A stretch of DNA of 64,000 nucleotides from Flavobacteriales bacterium (GTDB lineage: Bacteria > Bacteroidota > Bacteroidia > Flavobacteriales_F > PHOS-HE28). The DNA is taken from NCBI GenBank assembly GCA_016703005.1, contig JADJCX010000012.1:51425-115424 (forward strand), read 5' to 3'. The translations under genes and the position numbers were made by a program. A model generated the notes under the pieces. It did not search any database and was not told where the DNA came from. It was given only the letters and a program-made list of their open reading frames with translations. This document shows, in pieces, positions 17,604 to 28,016 of the stretch. How positions within the stretch are numbered: position 1 is the first letter of the stretch; the number at the start of each line of letters is the position of its first letter.

Positions 17604-19133
17604 TCACAAGAGCTTCAGTGAATACAGATCGGCGCGGCGGTCCTTCAGGTTCTGCACGCTCCCATGATGGTGCAGGTCCTTCAACAGGCTGAGATCGACA
17701 TCCACGACCAGCACCATCTCGGTGTTCGCGGTGGCCTCGCCCTTCACACCGGATGACGGGAATGCGAAATCGCACGGCGTGAGCACGGCGCTTTGTGCGT
17801 ATTGGATGTCCATGTTCTTCACGCGTGGCAGGTTGCCCACGCTTCCCGCAATGGCCACGAAACACTCGTTCTCGATCGCGCGTGCCTGGGCGCAATGCCG
17901 CACACGGGAATAGGCGTTCTGCGTATCGGTGAGGAAAGGCACGAAGAGGATCTGCATGCCGTCCAAGGCGAGAAGGCGCACCAGCTCGGGGAACTCACAA
18001 TCGTAACAGATCACCACGCCCACTTTGCCCCGGTCCGTGTCGAAGACGCGCACTTGTTTCCCACCCTGTATGGCCCAGGCCCTGCGCTCATTGGGTGTGA
18101 TGTGGATCTTCTCGTAGCGCTCCCATGTACCGTCGCGCCGGCAGAGGAAGCCCACGTTGTAGAGGATGCCATCGTCGAGCAACGGCATGCTTCCGCTGAT
18201 CACGTTCACGTTGTACTTCACGGCGGCCTGCACCAGATGGTCGCGTATGGGCAGGGTGTGTTCAGCCAGCAAGCGGATGGCCTCCACTTCGCTCTTATCA
18301 TTATGGGCGGCCATCAGCGGCGCATTGAACAGTTCGGGCAGCACGGCGAAATCGCTCTCATAGCCGCTCACCACCTCCAGGAAATAGTCGAGCTGGAAGA
18401 GCAGGTCCTCCAGGTCGCGGTACGAACGCATCTGCCATTGCACCAGACCAAGCCGCACATTGCGTGTTTCGTTCCGCTGCAGTTGCCGCTCATTGTGGAA
18501 GATGTTGTCCCACTCCATCAGCGTGGCGTACTCGCGCGAGTGCTCATCGTTCGGCATGTAGCCCTTGAGCAGCTTCACCACGTGGAAGTCGTTCGCTAAT
18601 TGGAAGGAAAGGACGGGGTCGTGGATCTCCTTTTCGCGCACCTTCCGGATGTACTCCTTTGGCGATAGGGTGGTTGCATGTTCGTGATACTTGGGTATAC
18701 GTCCGCCGAACATCACGGAGCGCAGGTCCAATCGTTCGCATAGTTCCTTCCGTGCTTCGTACAGGCGACGGCCCAGGCGCATACCACGATGGTCCGGATG
18801 GATGAATACCTCTATCCCATAGAGCACCGTGCCTTGGGGGTCGTGCGTGCTGAAGGTGTAGTTGCCTGTTATGGCGTTGTAGGTATGGTCCAGGCCGATC
18901 TTGTCGATGTCCACGATGATGGAGAGCGCGCAACCGGCGAGCTTGCCGTTCACAAGCACGCCGAGCTGCCCCTCGGGGAAAAGCTCGATCAATCGCGCGA
19001 TGGTCTCCTTGCGCCACAAGGCACCGCTCCATTCCGGATAGGCCGCGCGCATAGCGCTGGCGAAGTCCTCGAAGACTTCGATGTCCAATGGGCGCACTTC
19101 CACCTGGATATCCGTTCCGCTCGTTCTCGTCAT
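17604..19133 (-). CDS. Bifunctional GNAT acetyltransferase / carbon-nitrogen hydrolase
   Basis: A 509-residue fusion. The N-terminal half (about 1-200) is a GNAT domain with the acetyl-CoA loop HPDHRGMRLGRRLYEARKE. The C-terminal half (about 215-500) is a nitrilase-type amidohydrolase with its triad visible: Glu in FAVLPELFNAP, Lys in YEKIHITPNE and Cys in VVICYDCEFPE. This fused architecture is a known, widespread but functionally unassigned family. ATG 19133 is preferred because the 43 residues upstream are not conserved-looking. Confidence 0.88.
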   Translation of the reverse strand: MTRTSGTDIQVEVRPLDIEVFEDFASAMRAAYPEWSGALWRKETIARLIELFPEGQLGVLVNGKLAGCALSIIVDIDKIGLDHTYNAITGNYTFSTHDPQGTVLYGIEVFIHPDHRGMRLGRRLYEARKELCERLDLRSVMFGGRIPKYHEHATTLSPKEYIRKVREKEIHDPVLSFQLANDFHVVKLLKGYMPNDEHSREYATLMEWDNIFHNERQLQRNETRNVRLGLVQWQMRSYRDLEDLLFQLDYFLEVVSGYESDFAVLPELFNAPLMAAHNDKSEVEAIRLLAEHTLPIRDHLVQAAVKYNVNVISGSMPLLDDGILYNVGFLCRRDGTWERYEKIHITPNERRAWAIQGGKQVRVFDTDRGKVGVVICYDCEFPELVRLLALDGMQILFVPFLTDTQNAYSRVRHCAQARAIENECFVAIAGSVGNLPRVKNMDIQYAQSAVLTPCDFAFPSSGVKGEATANTEMVLVVDVDLSLLKDLHHHGSVQNLKDRRADLYSLKLL

Positions 19134-19304
19134 GGGCCGAAGGTGCCCGGGAACTGCTCCCTTCACCGCCTCTCTTTCCGCGCCCATAAAAGCGTTGATG
19201 TACGAGTTGTTCTTGGAGCCAGCGACTTCATCGAGAACAGGAAGAGACATCCGCTTTGCCATCCTGCGAGTCCGCGGGGGAGAACCCTAGACGACACTAC
19301 CCCA

Positions 19305-21046
19305 ATGCATAGCCCCAAGAAGCTCGGCCAGCTTGCCGCCACCGCCATCTGCGGCAACGACATCACAAGCAGTTGCCTGTACGTGAGCGCGCTTACCATC
19401 GGCTACGCAGGCCCCTGGGCCTTCGTGGCGTTGCTGCTTGTTGCGGGCGTGCTCTTCCTGTACCGTCGCATCTATGGTGAAGTGGTCGGCGCGCTTCCGC
19501 TGAACGGCGGTGCGTACAACGTGCTGCTGAACACCACCAACAAGACCAACGCGAGCATCGCCGCCTGCCTCACCATCCTGAGCTACATGGCCACGGCGGT
19601 GATCAGCGCGAGCGAGGCCATGCACTATTTGCACAGCATGGTGGAGGCGTTGCCGGTGATCACCGCCACGCTGGCGGTGCTCACGCTCTTCCTGCTGCTC
19701 GCCATCGCTGGGATCGGGCGAATCATCTATCGTCGCGGTGGTCATCTTCATCTTCCATCTTGGCAGCATGGCGCTGCTGCTGGTGGGCGGCGGCTGGTAT
19801 GTGCTTACGCACGGCCTCAGCGTCGGTGCGATGAATTTCTCCGCGCCCTTGACCATGGGCGGCATCGGTGCGGCGCTGTTCTTCGGCTTCAGCGCGGCCA
19901 TGCTCGGGGTGAGCGGCTTCGAGAGCTCGGCGAACTTCGTGGAGGAGCAGGCACCTGGCGTGTTCCGCAAGACGCTGAAGAACATGTGGCTCGCGGTCAC
20001 CATCATCAACCCGCTCATGGCGCTGGTGGCCGTGCTGGTGTTGCCGATCGCCACGGTGGGCGAGCACAACGAAGCGATGCTCTCGTTCATGGGCATGGAG
20101 ATCGGCGGCTGGTTGGCTGGCCAGGGTGATCTCCATAGACGCGGTGCTGGTTCTTTGTGGTGCGGTGCTCACCAGTTTCGTTGGCGTCAGCGGCCTGCTG
20201 AAGCGCATGACCCTCGATCGTGTGTTGCCACAGTTCCTGCTGAAGGAGACCGCGCGGGGCAGTTCTCCAAGGATCCTGCTGGTCTTCTTCGCGCTCTGCG
20301 TGTCGGTGCTGTTCATCACCGAGGGCGATATCGGCGCACTGGCAGGCGTCTACACCATCTCCTTCCTGATCGTAATGGCCTACTTCGCCTTCGGCAACTT
20401 CCTGCTGAAGATCAAACGGGCGCGACTTCCACGGCCGGAATCCGCTACGCCCTTTGTGGTGACCCTTGCGCTGCTCTCCGTGGTCGTGGCCTTGTACGGC
20501 AATATCAAGTTGCATCCGGAACACCTCGTGGTCTTCCTGCAATACTTCGTTCCCACCGTGCTCATCACCTTCCTGTTCCTCAAGCGGAACGTGATCCTTG
20601 AGTACCTCACCGTAGTGGTGACCAGCTTCCTGGAATCGATGCAGAACCTCGCGCGCTTCAGCCGCCTGCGACTATCGCGTACAGTTCACCGGCTCACGCA
20701 ACAGGAGTTCGTCTATTTCACCAAGGGCGATAACATCGCCGTGTTGAACCGAGTGATGATGTACGTGGAGGAGAACGAGATCACCAAAAAGTTGCGCATC
20801 GTTACCGTGCTGAAGGAGGGGCAGGAAACGCCGCCGGGGTTCCTGAGCGATCTGCATGTGTTGGACAGGGCCTATCCCGATATCGACATCCACTTCATCG
20901 AGTTGAAGGGAACCTTCGGCCCTGATTTGGTGAAGCAGCTGAGCGCCGAATGGAAGATCCCCACGAACTTCATGTTCATCGGTTCGCCGGGAGATCATTT
21001 CCCTTATCGCGTGGCGGAACTCGGCGGCGTGCGCTTGATCATTTGA
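19305..21046 (+). CDS. APC-superfamily amino-acid permease (two frame breaks)
   Basis: A transporter of about 580 residues with twelve likely helices and a cytoplasmic C-terminal domain. It begins KKLGQLAATAICGNDITSSC and carries LPLNGGAYNVLLN, the substrate-loop motif of APC permeases. The frame breaks near 19718 (GATCGGGCG, one G too many) and near 20122 (CAGGGTG). Repair gives continuous helices IGESSIVAVVIFIFHLG and VISIDAVLVLCGAVL. The last 140 residues (HRLTQQEFVYFTKGDN to GVRLII) are soluble and may be regulatory. Confidence 0.83.
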
Positions 21047-21632
21047 TCGGGGGCGTTCTTGAGCAAGCGGTCAGCCAGCACTGAATGCTCTCGCTACCCC
21101 GAACTCACCCAGCCACCCTCTCGGTCCACCGCCCTGCCCCCCGCCGCCAGTGTCTCCAACAACCGCATGATCTCCTCCAACTTCTCTTCTTCTTCCCCTC
21201 GAAGTAGCCCGCGATCGTCGCTACATCGGTGGGTGCTCTTACAGGATCAAATGCCCCGTGAAGACGGAGGAGGCCACCAACGCAACGAGTAACCCGGTGG
21301 CGAGGATCAGAATGCGAACCCACGGGGATGTCTTGGTCATGGTCACACGATGTTGCCGCTGCTATACTTCCATCCCCCTCACCACATACAGCACCCGCAC
21401 AATTCGTTGGCGGCACCGCTCAACTCCCACTTGGTGATGAAGGCCTAGATGCGTTCGGGGCTGCCGGAAGACATGCGGTGTGCGCCGAAGATGGGGAGAA
21501 CTTTCAGCACAACGCCCGCGCAACATCGGTGGTGGGAAGGTTAGCGTGCCCGCCCTGAATGATGGCAACTTTGTTGCGGAGCCAAGTACCGTGAGCAGCA
21601 CGGAACAAGGAACAACCATCGGGAAGGGACAC
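21047..21632. other. 586-bp region with gene fragments
   Basis: No complete long gene is seen. On the minus strand there are coding-like scraps: a C-terminal piece (about 21110-21205) reading RGEEEEKLEEIMRLLETL and ending at a stop, a 33-codon membrane frame at 21239-21340, and a short stretch near 21425-21480 reading RMSSGSPERI, a stop, then AFITKWELSGAANE. These may be remnants of one or more lost genes between the permease and the GH15 gene. Confidence 0.4.
21239..21340 (-). CDS. Candidate 33-aa membrane peptide
   Basis: ATG 21340 to TAA 21239 encodes a basic start (MTKTSPWVR) and a single hydrophobic helix (ILILATGLLVALVASSVFTG). The composition suits a real membrane micropeptide. It lies in a fragment-rich intergenic region and has no recognised family, so it may be fortuitous. 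Confidence 0.35.
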   Translation of the reverse strand: MTKTSPWVRILILATGLLVALVASSVFTGHLIL

Positions 21633-23508
21633 ATGAAAGAAGCACATATCTCCGCCCAAGGCTTTCCGCCGATCGCCGATCATGGCGTTATCGGCAATTG
21701 CCACACGGCGGCGCTCATCACCAGCCGGGGTTCGATGGATTGGCTCTGTTGGCCGCGGTTCGATTCACCGTCGCTGTTCGCACGGATCTTGGATCTTGAG
21801 AAGGGCGGCCAGTGGGCGATCCATCCGGAAGACGCATTCCATTCATCGCACGAGTATCTGCCGAACACGAACGTGCTGGCCACCACCTTCACGTGCGATG
21901 GTGGGCGCGTGCGACTGTTGGACGCGATGAACATCGCGAACACGGAACGCGTGTACGGAACGCCCCATGCGGGGTATGTTCTTCGCATCGTGGAAGGCTT
22001 GGACGGCGAAGTGCCGATGGTGAGCGCCTGTTCGCCACGCTTGGACTATGGCCGCGTTGAACCAGTTTTCCGGATCGATGGCCAAGAGGTCCACTTCGGC
22101 GCCCAAGTGGTGAGCGGCCCTTCGGAATGGCGGCTCGATGAACAGCAGGGCACCGCGCTCTGCAACTTCCGTGTGTGTGCCGGCGAGCGTGTAGCATTCG
22201 TCCTCCGCAACGACCATGCGCCTTCCACTGCCGATCCTTTCCACGCGCTGGAGGACGTGATCACTTATTGGCGCGACTGGTCCGCGCTCTGCACCTACCA
22301 AGGGCCCTACCGGGATCCAGGTCGTGCGCAGTTGCCTAGCGTTGAAACTCCTGCAAGATGCCACTACGGGCGCTATCGTCGCCGCGCCCACCACCTCGCT
22401 GCCGGAAGAGATCGGTGGCGTGCGCAATTGGGACTATCGTTTCAGCTGGCTGCGCGATGCATCGTTCACGCTTTACGCATTGCTGCTCGCCGGCTACGTG
22501 AAGGAGGACGATGCCTTCTTCGATTGGATCATACGCACCGTGAAACTTGAAGGCACAGGCCTGCGCGTGCTCTATCCCATCGACCCGAGTGTGGACGTAC
22601 AGGAAAAGACCCTGGGACATTTCGGTGGCTATCGCGGCTCGCGGCCCGTACGCATCGGCAATGGAGCTGCCGACCAGATACAATTGGATGTGTACGGCGA
22701 GGTGCTGGATGCATTGGCCTTCGCCTGCCACGTGAGCGAATATGACCCGGGACCGGTGTGGAAGCATTTCCGGCCCATCGTGGATTGGGTCGCGGCCAAT
22801 TGGGACCAGCCCGAGAACGGCATCTGGGAAGTGCGCGGCGGTCGCAGGCATTTCGTGTTCGGCAAGGTGATGTGTTGGGTGGCCTTGGACCGCGCCATCA
22901 ACCTGGCGGAGCAGTTCGACCTGGCCGGGGACCGAGAGAAGTGGAGTGAGGAACGCGACCGCATCAAGGCCCAGGTGATGGAGCGCGGTTGGAGCGAACG
23001 GCTCGGTGCGTTCAAACAGTCGTACGAGGATGAACGGCTGGATGCGGCCAACCTCCTGCTCTCCATGGTGGGCTTCATCGATGGCACGGATCCACGCATG
23101 GTGAGCACCATCGACGCCACGCTTGACCGCCTTGTGCAGAACGGATTGTGCTACCGCTACCTGGATGCACCGGACGGCATTGAAGGAGGAGAAGCCACGT
23201 TCGCGCTATGCACCTTCTGGTTGGTGGACGCGTTGATCCTCGCGGATCGTGCGGATGAGGCGCACCGCCTCTTCGATGGGATCCTGGCGCGTGCCACCGG
23301 GTTGGGTCTCTTCGCCGAGGAGATAGACCCCATCACCAATGCCCACTTGGGCAACTTCCCGCAGGCTTTCTCCCATATCGGGGTGATCAATGCCGCTGTG
23401 TCATTGGCGCATGTGGGCCAAACCGGCAAGGTGGATCCGCGCAAGGCCGCAGCCGCTCGGAAGGCCTACAGCGGTGGTGGTGGTGCAGCTGGCGGGCATA
23501 GCACCTGA
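21633..23508 (+). CDS. GH15-family glucoamylase/trehalase-like hydrolase (frame break near 22316)
   Basis: A glycoside hydrolase of about 625 residues. The N-terminal domain begins PPIADHGVIGNCHTAALITS and SMDWLCWPRFDSPSLFARIL, typical of the bacterial GH15 group. The catalytic (alpha/alpha)6 domain has GGVRNWDYRFSWLRDASFTL, LYPIDPSVDVQEKTLGHFGG, GIWEVRGGRRHFVFGKVMCW and TFALCTFWLVDALILADRAD. No signal peptide, so probably cytoplasmic. An extra C in CGGGATCCAGG splits it. Removing it joins PYRDQ to VVRSCLALKLL. Proximity to otsAB suggests trehalose or glucan turnover. Confidence 0.88.
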
Positions 23509-23539
23509 TGCACGAAGGGACCGGTGTCCAACAGCCCGG

Positions 23540-25788
23540 TCAAACAACTTTCGCAGGCTTCGGACTGCGTACGCGTGCGAGTGCGGACAGGAACGAAAGC
23601 ACGTCCTCGTGCGCCCGCAGATTATACCGCGCGAAGCTGGGCACCATGCCTACGCGCAAGCTGAGCGTTTCGATGGGAAGCGCCTTGAAGAGATCCTCGT
23701 CCGTGCGGTCATCGCCGATGGCCACCACCATATCCGCAGGGCGCTCCTGCAATAAGCGTTTCGCGGCGGCCCCCTTGTCCACGCCCATCGGGCGTACCTC
23801 CAGCACTTTGCTGCCCTCGATGATCTGGAAATCGAACGATCGGGACATGTCGTTCAGCACGTTCACCAGTTCACGCGAGCGAGTGAAGCCCAGGCCGGGC
23901 GGCGCTGCACGATAGTGCCAGGCCACTGCGGTGGCTTTTTCCTCCACGAGCGAGCCGGGGCAGCGATCGTGGAACTGCTGGAACAACGCGATCACCACTT
24001 CTTTCCACTCCGTGCGCACATCCAGCCCCGTCCATTCGGCACCGGGTCGGCGTGTAAATGCACCATGTTCCGCGACCAGGTGCACGGGGAGTTGTCCGTA
24101 CCACCGTTCGAGTAGTTCACGGTCCCGTCCGCTCACGATGGCGATGGCGTTCCGCTCATCCGCCGCGAGGGTCGCCAGAGTGGCCAGAAGTTCTTTGCCC
24201 GGTACCGCATCAGCGGGCCGGTTGGCGAAAGGCACGAGCGTCCCGTCATGATCCAGGAACAGCCACCGGGTTTCCGCGCTTTCATATGCGGGCAGAAAGG
24301 AATCACGCACTTGGGGCGTCACTTCTTTCACCTGCAATTGTTGGCGCAAGGCGACCGCTCCGTCCAATTGCCCCAGTAGGTCATCGGCCCAGCGCACCAC
24401 GTCGTAACGTCCAAGCCGCACTTGCATTTCCGTCATCCGTTGGACCTGCTCCTCCGCTTTCATGTCCAACGCCCGTTTCAATGCGGCAGAGATGGCGTGC
24501 CTGTCCGTTGGGTTGATGATCAATGCACTGCCCAGTTCATGGGCAGCGCCCGCCGTTTCGCTCAGGATGAGCACACCGCGCCGGTCTTTGCGGGCGGCCA
24601 CTTATTCCTTCGCCACCAGGTTCATGCCATCGCGTAGCGGTGCGATCAATGCAACATCCGCCGCACCGTACAGTGCGCACAACTTCTTGTGGTCCACCGA
24701 TCGGTACTGGTAGATCACCGGTTGCCAATCCACTCGGCCGATCCGCCCGTTGATCCTGCCCACGGCCGCCTCGATGCGGTCCTTGAGTTCGCGGTACTTC
24801 GTGATCGCATCGCGGGAGGGTACGATCAACAGCAGGAAGGTCACCTTGCCCAACATGTCCGGAAAGTCCTCGAAGAACTGTTCGAAGCCCTGCAACCGCT
24901 GGAGCACGCCCTTGGTATAGTCCAACCTGTCCACGGAAAGCACGAGTTTGCGATTGGCCGTGTCCCTGCGGATCTGGTTCTTCTCCGCCACCACCGCGTG
25001 GTCATCGAAGGCGTCCCGGAATTTGCCGGATCGATGCTTACCGGGAACGCATCCACCACGGTCGAGTGGGAACGGTCGCGTACCGTGCGCAGGTCAAGGT
25101 CCGAACCCAGCAGCTGTTGCACGCTTTTCAGGAAGTACTGTGCGCTGTCATGGGTCTGGAAACCGGCTAGGTCGGCACCCAGCACGCCTTCCAGTAATTC
25201 CTTTCGCCAACTGTCGGGCAGCAAGCGGAATACCTCGTAGGAGGGGAACGGGATGTGCATGAAGAACGCGATCGCCAGCGATGGGAATTTTTGTCGCAGC
25301 ATTGCCGGCAGCAGCATCAAATGGTAGTCATGGATCCACACCCGGTCGCCCGGGCGCACGGTCTTTTCCAGCGTTTGCAGGAACAGGCTGTTCGCCGCGC
25401 GGTAGTGCTCGAACCAATCCTGCTCGTACCGCACCAACGATGGGAAATAGTGGAACAGCGGCCAAAGGGTGTCATTGGAGAATCCGTTGTAGTGCCGGTC
25501 GCGTGTTGCGTCAGGCAGCGCTACCGCGCGCACCTCGTAAGGGCCCGTTGCCAATGAACTGTCCGTGCTCAGCGTTTTGGCCAATCGACGCGTGCGCAAT
25601 TCGGTGGCTCCTACCCAGACCGGCCGACCCTCGGTCAAACCACTTCCACCGGGCTTGCGATCCAGATAGGAGCCGATACTACTTACCAACCCACCCGAAC
25701 TAGGGATGGCCTGCAAATGGCCGTCCCGTTCGGTGAACCGGAAAGGCAGCCGGTTCGAAACGATGATCAAGCGGCTATCAGTGCTCAT
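23540..25788 (-). CDS. Fused trehalose-6-phosphate synthase/phosphatase (frame break and in-frame stop)
   Basis: This fusion makes trehalose from UDP-glucose and glucose-6-phosphate, then dephosphorylates it. The OtsA part begins LIIVSNRLPFRFTERDG, with WIHDYHLMLLPAML, VDRLDYTKGVLQR and APLRDGMNLVAKE. The OtsB part has the HAD motif WLFLDHDGTLVPF, IVSGRDRELLE and VVAIGDDRTDEDLF. Two lesions lie in OtsA: a missing base in the T-run 25022-25024, and a TAA at 24602-24604 where Tyr is expected (KEYVAARK). The frame continues unchanged after that TAA from GTG. The start overlaps the MscS gene by 11 bp. Confidence 0.87.
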
Positions 25789-26827
25789 GGATCAACGAGT
25801 GTTGCATGTCGATCTGTAAGGTACGCATCGGGTAGGGGATCACGATGCCCTCCGCCTTGTACCGGCGGTGCAGGGCCTTCACGAATTCGTGCATCAAAAC
25901 GTAGCGTTCCGTGAATTCCGTGGCGCGCATGATCACCGAGAAGCCGATGCTCGAATCGGCGAACGTGTGGTAGCGGATGAACGGATCGAAGTCCTTCAGC
26001 CCGGGCTGAACGCGCTTTACCACTTCGCGCGCCGTATCGATCGTCACCTGCTCCACATGGTCCAGGTCGCTGTCATAGCTCACGCCCACCTGCATCACCA
26101 CGGCTTCCTCGGGCTCCGGCTGCTGGTGGTTCTGGATGATGGAAGAGGCCAGCTTCGCATTCGGCACCACGATCAGGTGGTTCGAGAGCGCCCTTATCGT
26201 CGTGTTGCGCCAAGTGATGTCCGTGAGATATCCCGTCTCTCCGCTCTCCAGTTTCACGAAGTCACCCACATTGAGTTGCCGCGACGCCAGTAATTGGATC
26301 CCCGCGAACAGGTTCGTGAGGGTATCCTGCAAGGCCAGCGCAACGGCCAAGCCGCCTACTCCCAGAGCCGTGAGCATCGGTGTGATGGATATGCCCAGAT
26401 CGTGCAGCACCACCAGCGCACCACCAATGAAGACGATGGTACGGGTGATGATGCCGATGATCGATGCCGACCGCGAGGTGCCGGCCATCACGCGCCCGGT
26501 CGCACGGTGCAACAAGCCGCTCGCCATGCGCGCGATCCACAAACAGACAGTGACCACCGCCACGATGAACACCCCGCGCATCACCAGTTCGTTCCATTGG
26601 TCCGGTAGTTCGTTCCAGTGCATGCCCAAGCGCAAGCCGAGCAGTGCCCCCCAGAACGGGAGCAATCCGTTGAAGGCGCCGAAGACCACATCGTCCACGG
26701 CACTATCGCTTCGGTGCGCGTATGCGCGGAAACGACGGAGTATGAGCAGGTCCGTCAGCCACCCGGCGAAGGCACCTGATAAGGTCCATCCGCAGATCCG
26801 GAGAAGGTCGTACTGGACTGGGGTCAT
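25778..26827 (-). CDS. MscS-family mechanosensitive channel
   Basis: An inner-membrane channel of 349 residues that releases solutes on hypo-osmotic shock. Four or five helices lead into the pore-lining helix (ITPMLTALGVGGLAVALALQ, then DTLTNLFAGIQLLASRQ), followed by the beta-domain (VGDFVKLESGETGYLTDITW, RNTTIRALSNHLIVVPNAKL) and a C-terminal alpha/beta domain. ATG 26827 is selected because upstream residues are not hydrophobic. The 3' end overlaps the otsAB start by 11 bp on the same strand, so an efflux valve and an osmolyte synthase share a transcript. Confidence 0.9.
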   Translation of the reverse strand: MTPVQYDLLRICGWTLSGAFAGWLTDLLILRRFRAYAHRSDSAVDDVVFGAFNGLLPFWGALLGLRLGMHWNELPDQWNELVMRGVFIVAVVTVCLWIARMASGLLHRATGRVMAGTSRSASIIGIITRTIVFIGGALVVLHDLGISITPMLTALGVGGLAVALALQDTLTNLFAGIQLLASRQLNVGDFVKLESGETGYLTDITWRNTTIRALSNHLIVVPNAKLASSIIQNHQQPEPEEAVVMQVGVSYDSDLDHVEQVTIDTAREVVKRVQPGLKDFDPFIRYHTFADSSIGFSVIMRATEFTERYVLMHEFVKALHRRYKAEGIVIPYPMRTLQIDMQHSLIHEH

Positions 26828-27175
26828 CGTCTGGTTCGGAAAAGGCGTACAGCCACGCCCAAGTGCACATGAATGGATAAGTTCCGTATTGGGCAAGCAT
26901 CACCCGTGGGTGATCACTTCCTTTCCACCGACGGCGATGGCCGACAAGTGAAAGCGTTCGGACCGGTCGCACCAGAGCACGACCCTCACATCCTTATTTG
27001 AACGCGGGGCGAAGATAGGATTCATGGTCCGGACACCATGTTGTAAGCACCGCTTGTTGGTAGGCGGCGACCTCCAGCATTCGCACTTCGGTGATTTACG
27101 ATCGCCGGTCCAATTCGAGCGGTTTATGCCAACCGGCCGGGTGCGCTCCATGGAACAGACCAGCTTCTGGATCAC
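26828..27175. other. 348-bp intergenic region upstream of mscS
   Basis: Apart from a palindrome at 26899-26914 I see no gene in it. It separates the mscS-otsAB operon from the 21-bp repeat region. A TATTTG box near 26996 resembles the Bacteroidota -7 element on the plus strand, but no plus-strand gene follows closely. Confidence 0.4.
26899..26914. promoter_or_regulatory. Palindrome upstream of the mscS-otsAB operon
   Basis: ATCACCC-GT-GGGTGAT is an inverted repeat with 7-bp arms, 72 bp upstream of the mscS ATG. Size and position suit a dimeric regulator. Which one is unknown. Confidence 0.4.
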
Positions 27176-27271
27176 TTAGTGGTTGAAGAGGAACATCATC
27201 AGCATGATCATCCCCAGCATTCCGGTGAAGAAGAACAACCCCCCACCACGGCTAACGTCGTCGGCTGCCAT
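27176..27271 (-). CDS. Candidate 31-aa membrane peptide beside the repeat array
   Basis: ATG 27271 to TAA 27176 encodes MAADDVSRGGG followed by LFFFTGMLGMIMLMMFLFNH. The frame remains open further upstream through the whole 21-bp repeat array (to 27808), which would give a 210-residue protein with SQPTCAV/SQPTRRV heptads and a C-terminal helix. The short form is preferred because the array is open in several frames and is poor evidence of coding. Confidence 0.45.
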   Translation of the reverse strand: MAADDVSRGGGLFFFTGMLGMIMLMMFLFNH

Positions 27272-27364
27272 CGCTTGGAAAGACGAGATCGAGGAGTTCG
27301 CTACAGAGTCGGCGGCTGCGATAAAGCAACCGAAAAGAGTGATGGACCGACATACACCACAAGC

Positions 27365-27800
27365 CGGCTGACCTGCGCAGTGGATGGGTTGACTTGCAGC
27401 ATAAGCGGGCTGACTTACGCAGCGGGTGGGTTGAGCGCCACGAGTGGGTTGACCTACGCAGCGGGTGGGTTGGCTTACGGCATAAGCGGGCTGACTTACG
27501 CGGCGGGTGGGTTGACTTACGGCGCAAGTGGGCTGACTTACGCGGCGGGTGGGTTGACTTACGGCGCAAGTGGGCTGACTTACGCGGCGGGTGGGTTGAC
27601 TTAAGGCGCAAGTGGGCTGACTTACGCGGCGGATGGGTTGACTTACGGCGCAAGTGGGCTGACTTACGCGGCGGGTGGGTTGACTTACGGCGCAAGTGGG
27701 CTGACTTACGCGGCGGGTGGGTTGACTTACGGCGCAAGTGGGCTGACTTACGAGGCGAATGGGTTGACTTACGGCATAAGTGGGTTGACAGAGCTGGCAA
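27365..27800. repeat. Tandem array of about 21 units of 21 bp
   Basis: Consecutive units share the core GGGYTGACTTACG. From about 27488 they alternate strictly between two variants, one ending GCGGCGGGT and one ending GCGCAAGT, so the higher-order period is 42 bp. Units at the two ends are degenerate and one (27428-27445) is only 18 bp. The length is a multiple of three and nearly stop-free on both strands. A single TAA appears in one plus frame at 27602. There are no spacers, so it is not CRISPR. Confidence 0.9.
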
Positions 27801-28016
27801 GGCAACAACCATCCTGCACCATTGGGTTGCGCGTGAGCGTGTCCTCACCAGGGCCCGTTCCCGGGAGGCCGATCCTCGTCGCTGATGCGGTTCTCCCGTC
27901 GTTTTTCATGGGTTCCCATGAGCAAGGTCGTGGGGGAACAATGAGCAACACTGCTTCTTGTCCTGGCGTAGAAGGGCACGTGCCGGACTTCACCGGCACA
28001 TTAAAACATCAGCAAC

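Noticed and set aside
27365..27800. CRISPR array
   Set aside because: The repeat units are contiguous with no unique spacers, alternate in two variants, and have no cas genes nearby.
27394..27885. Plus-strand protein with WVDLRRKWADLRGG repeats
   Set aside because: The array is open in most frames because its period is a multiple of 3 and lacks stops. Nothing supports translation of this frame, and its flanks are not coding-like.
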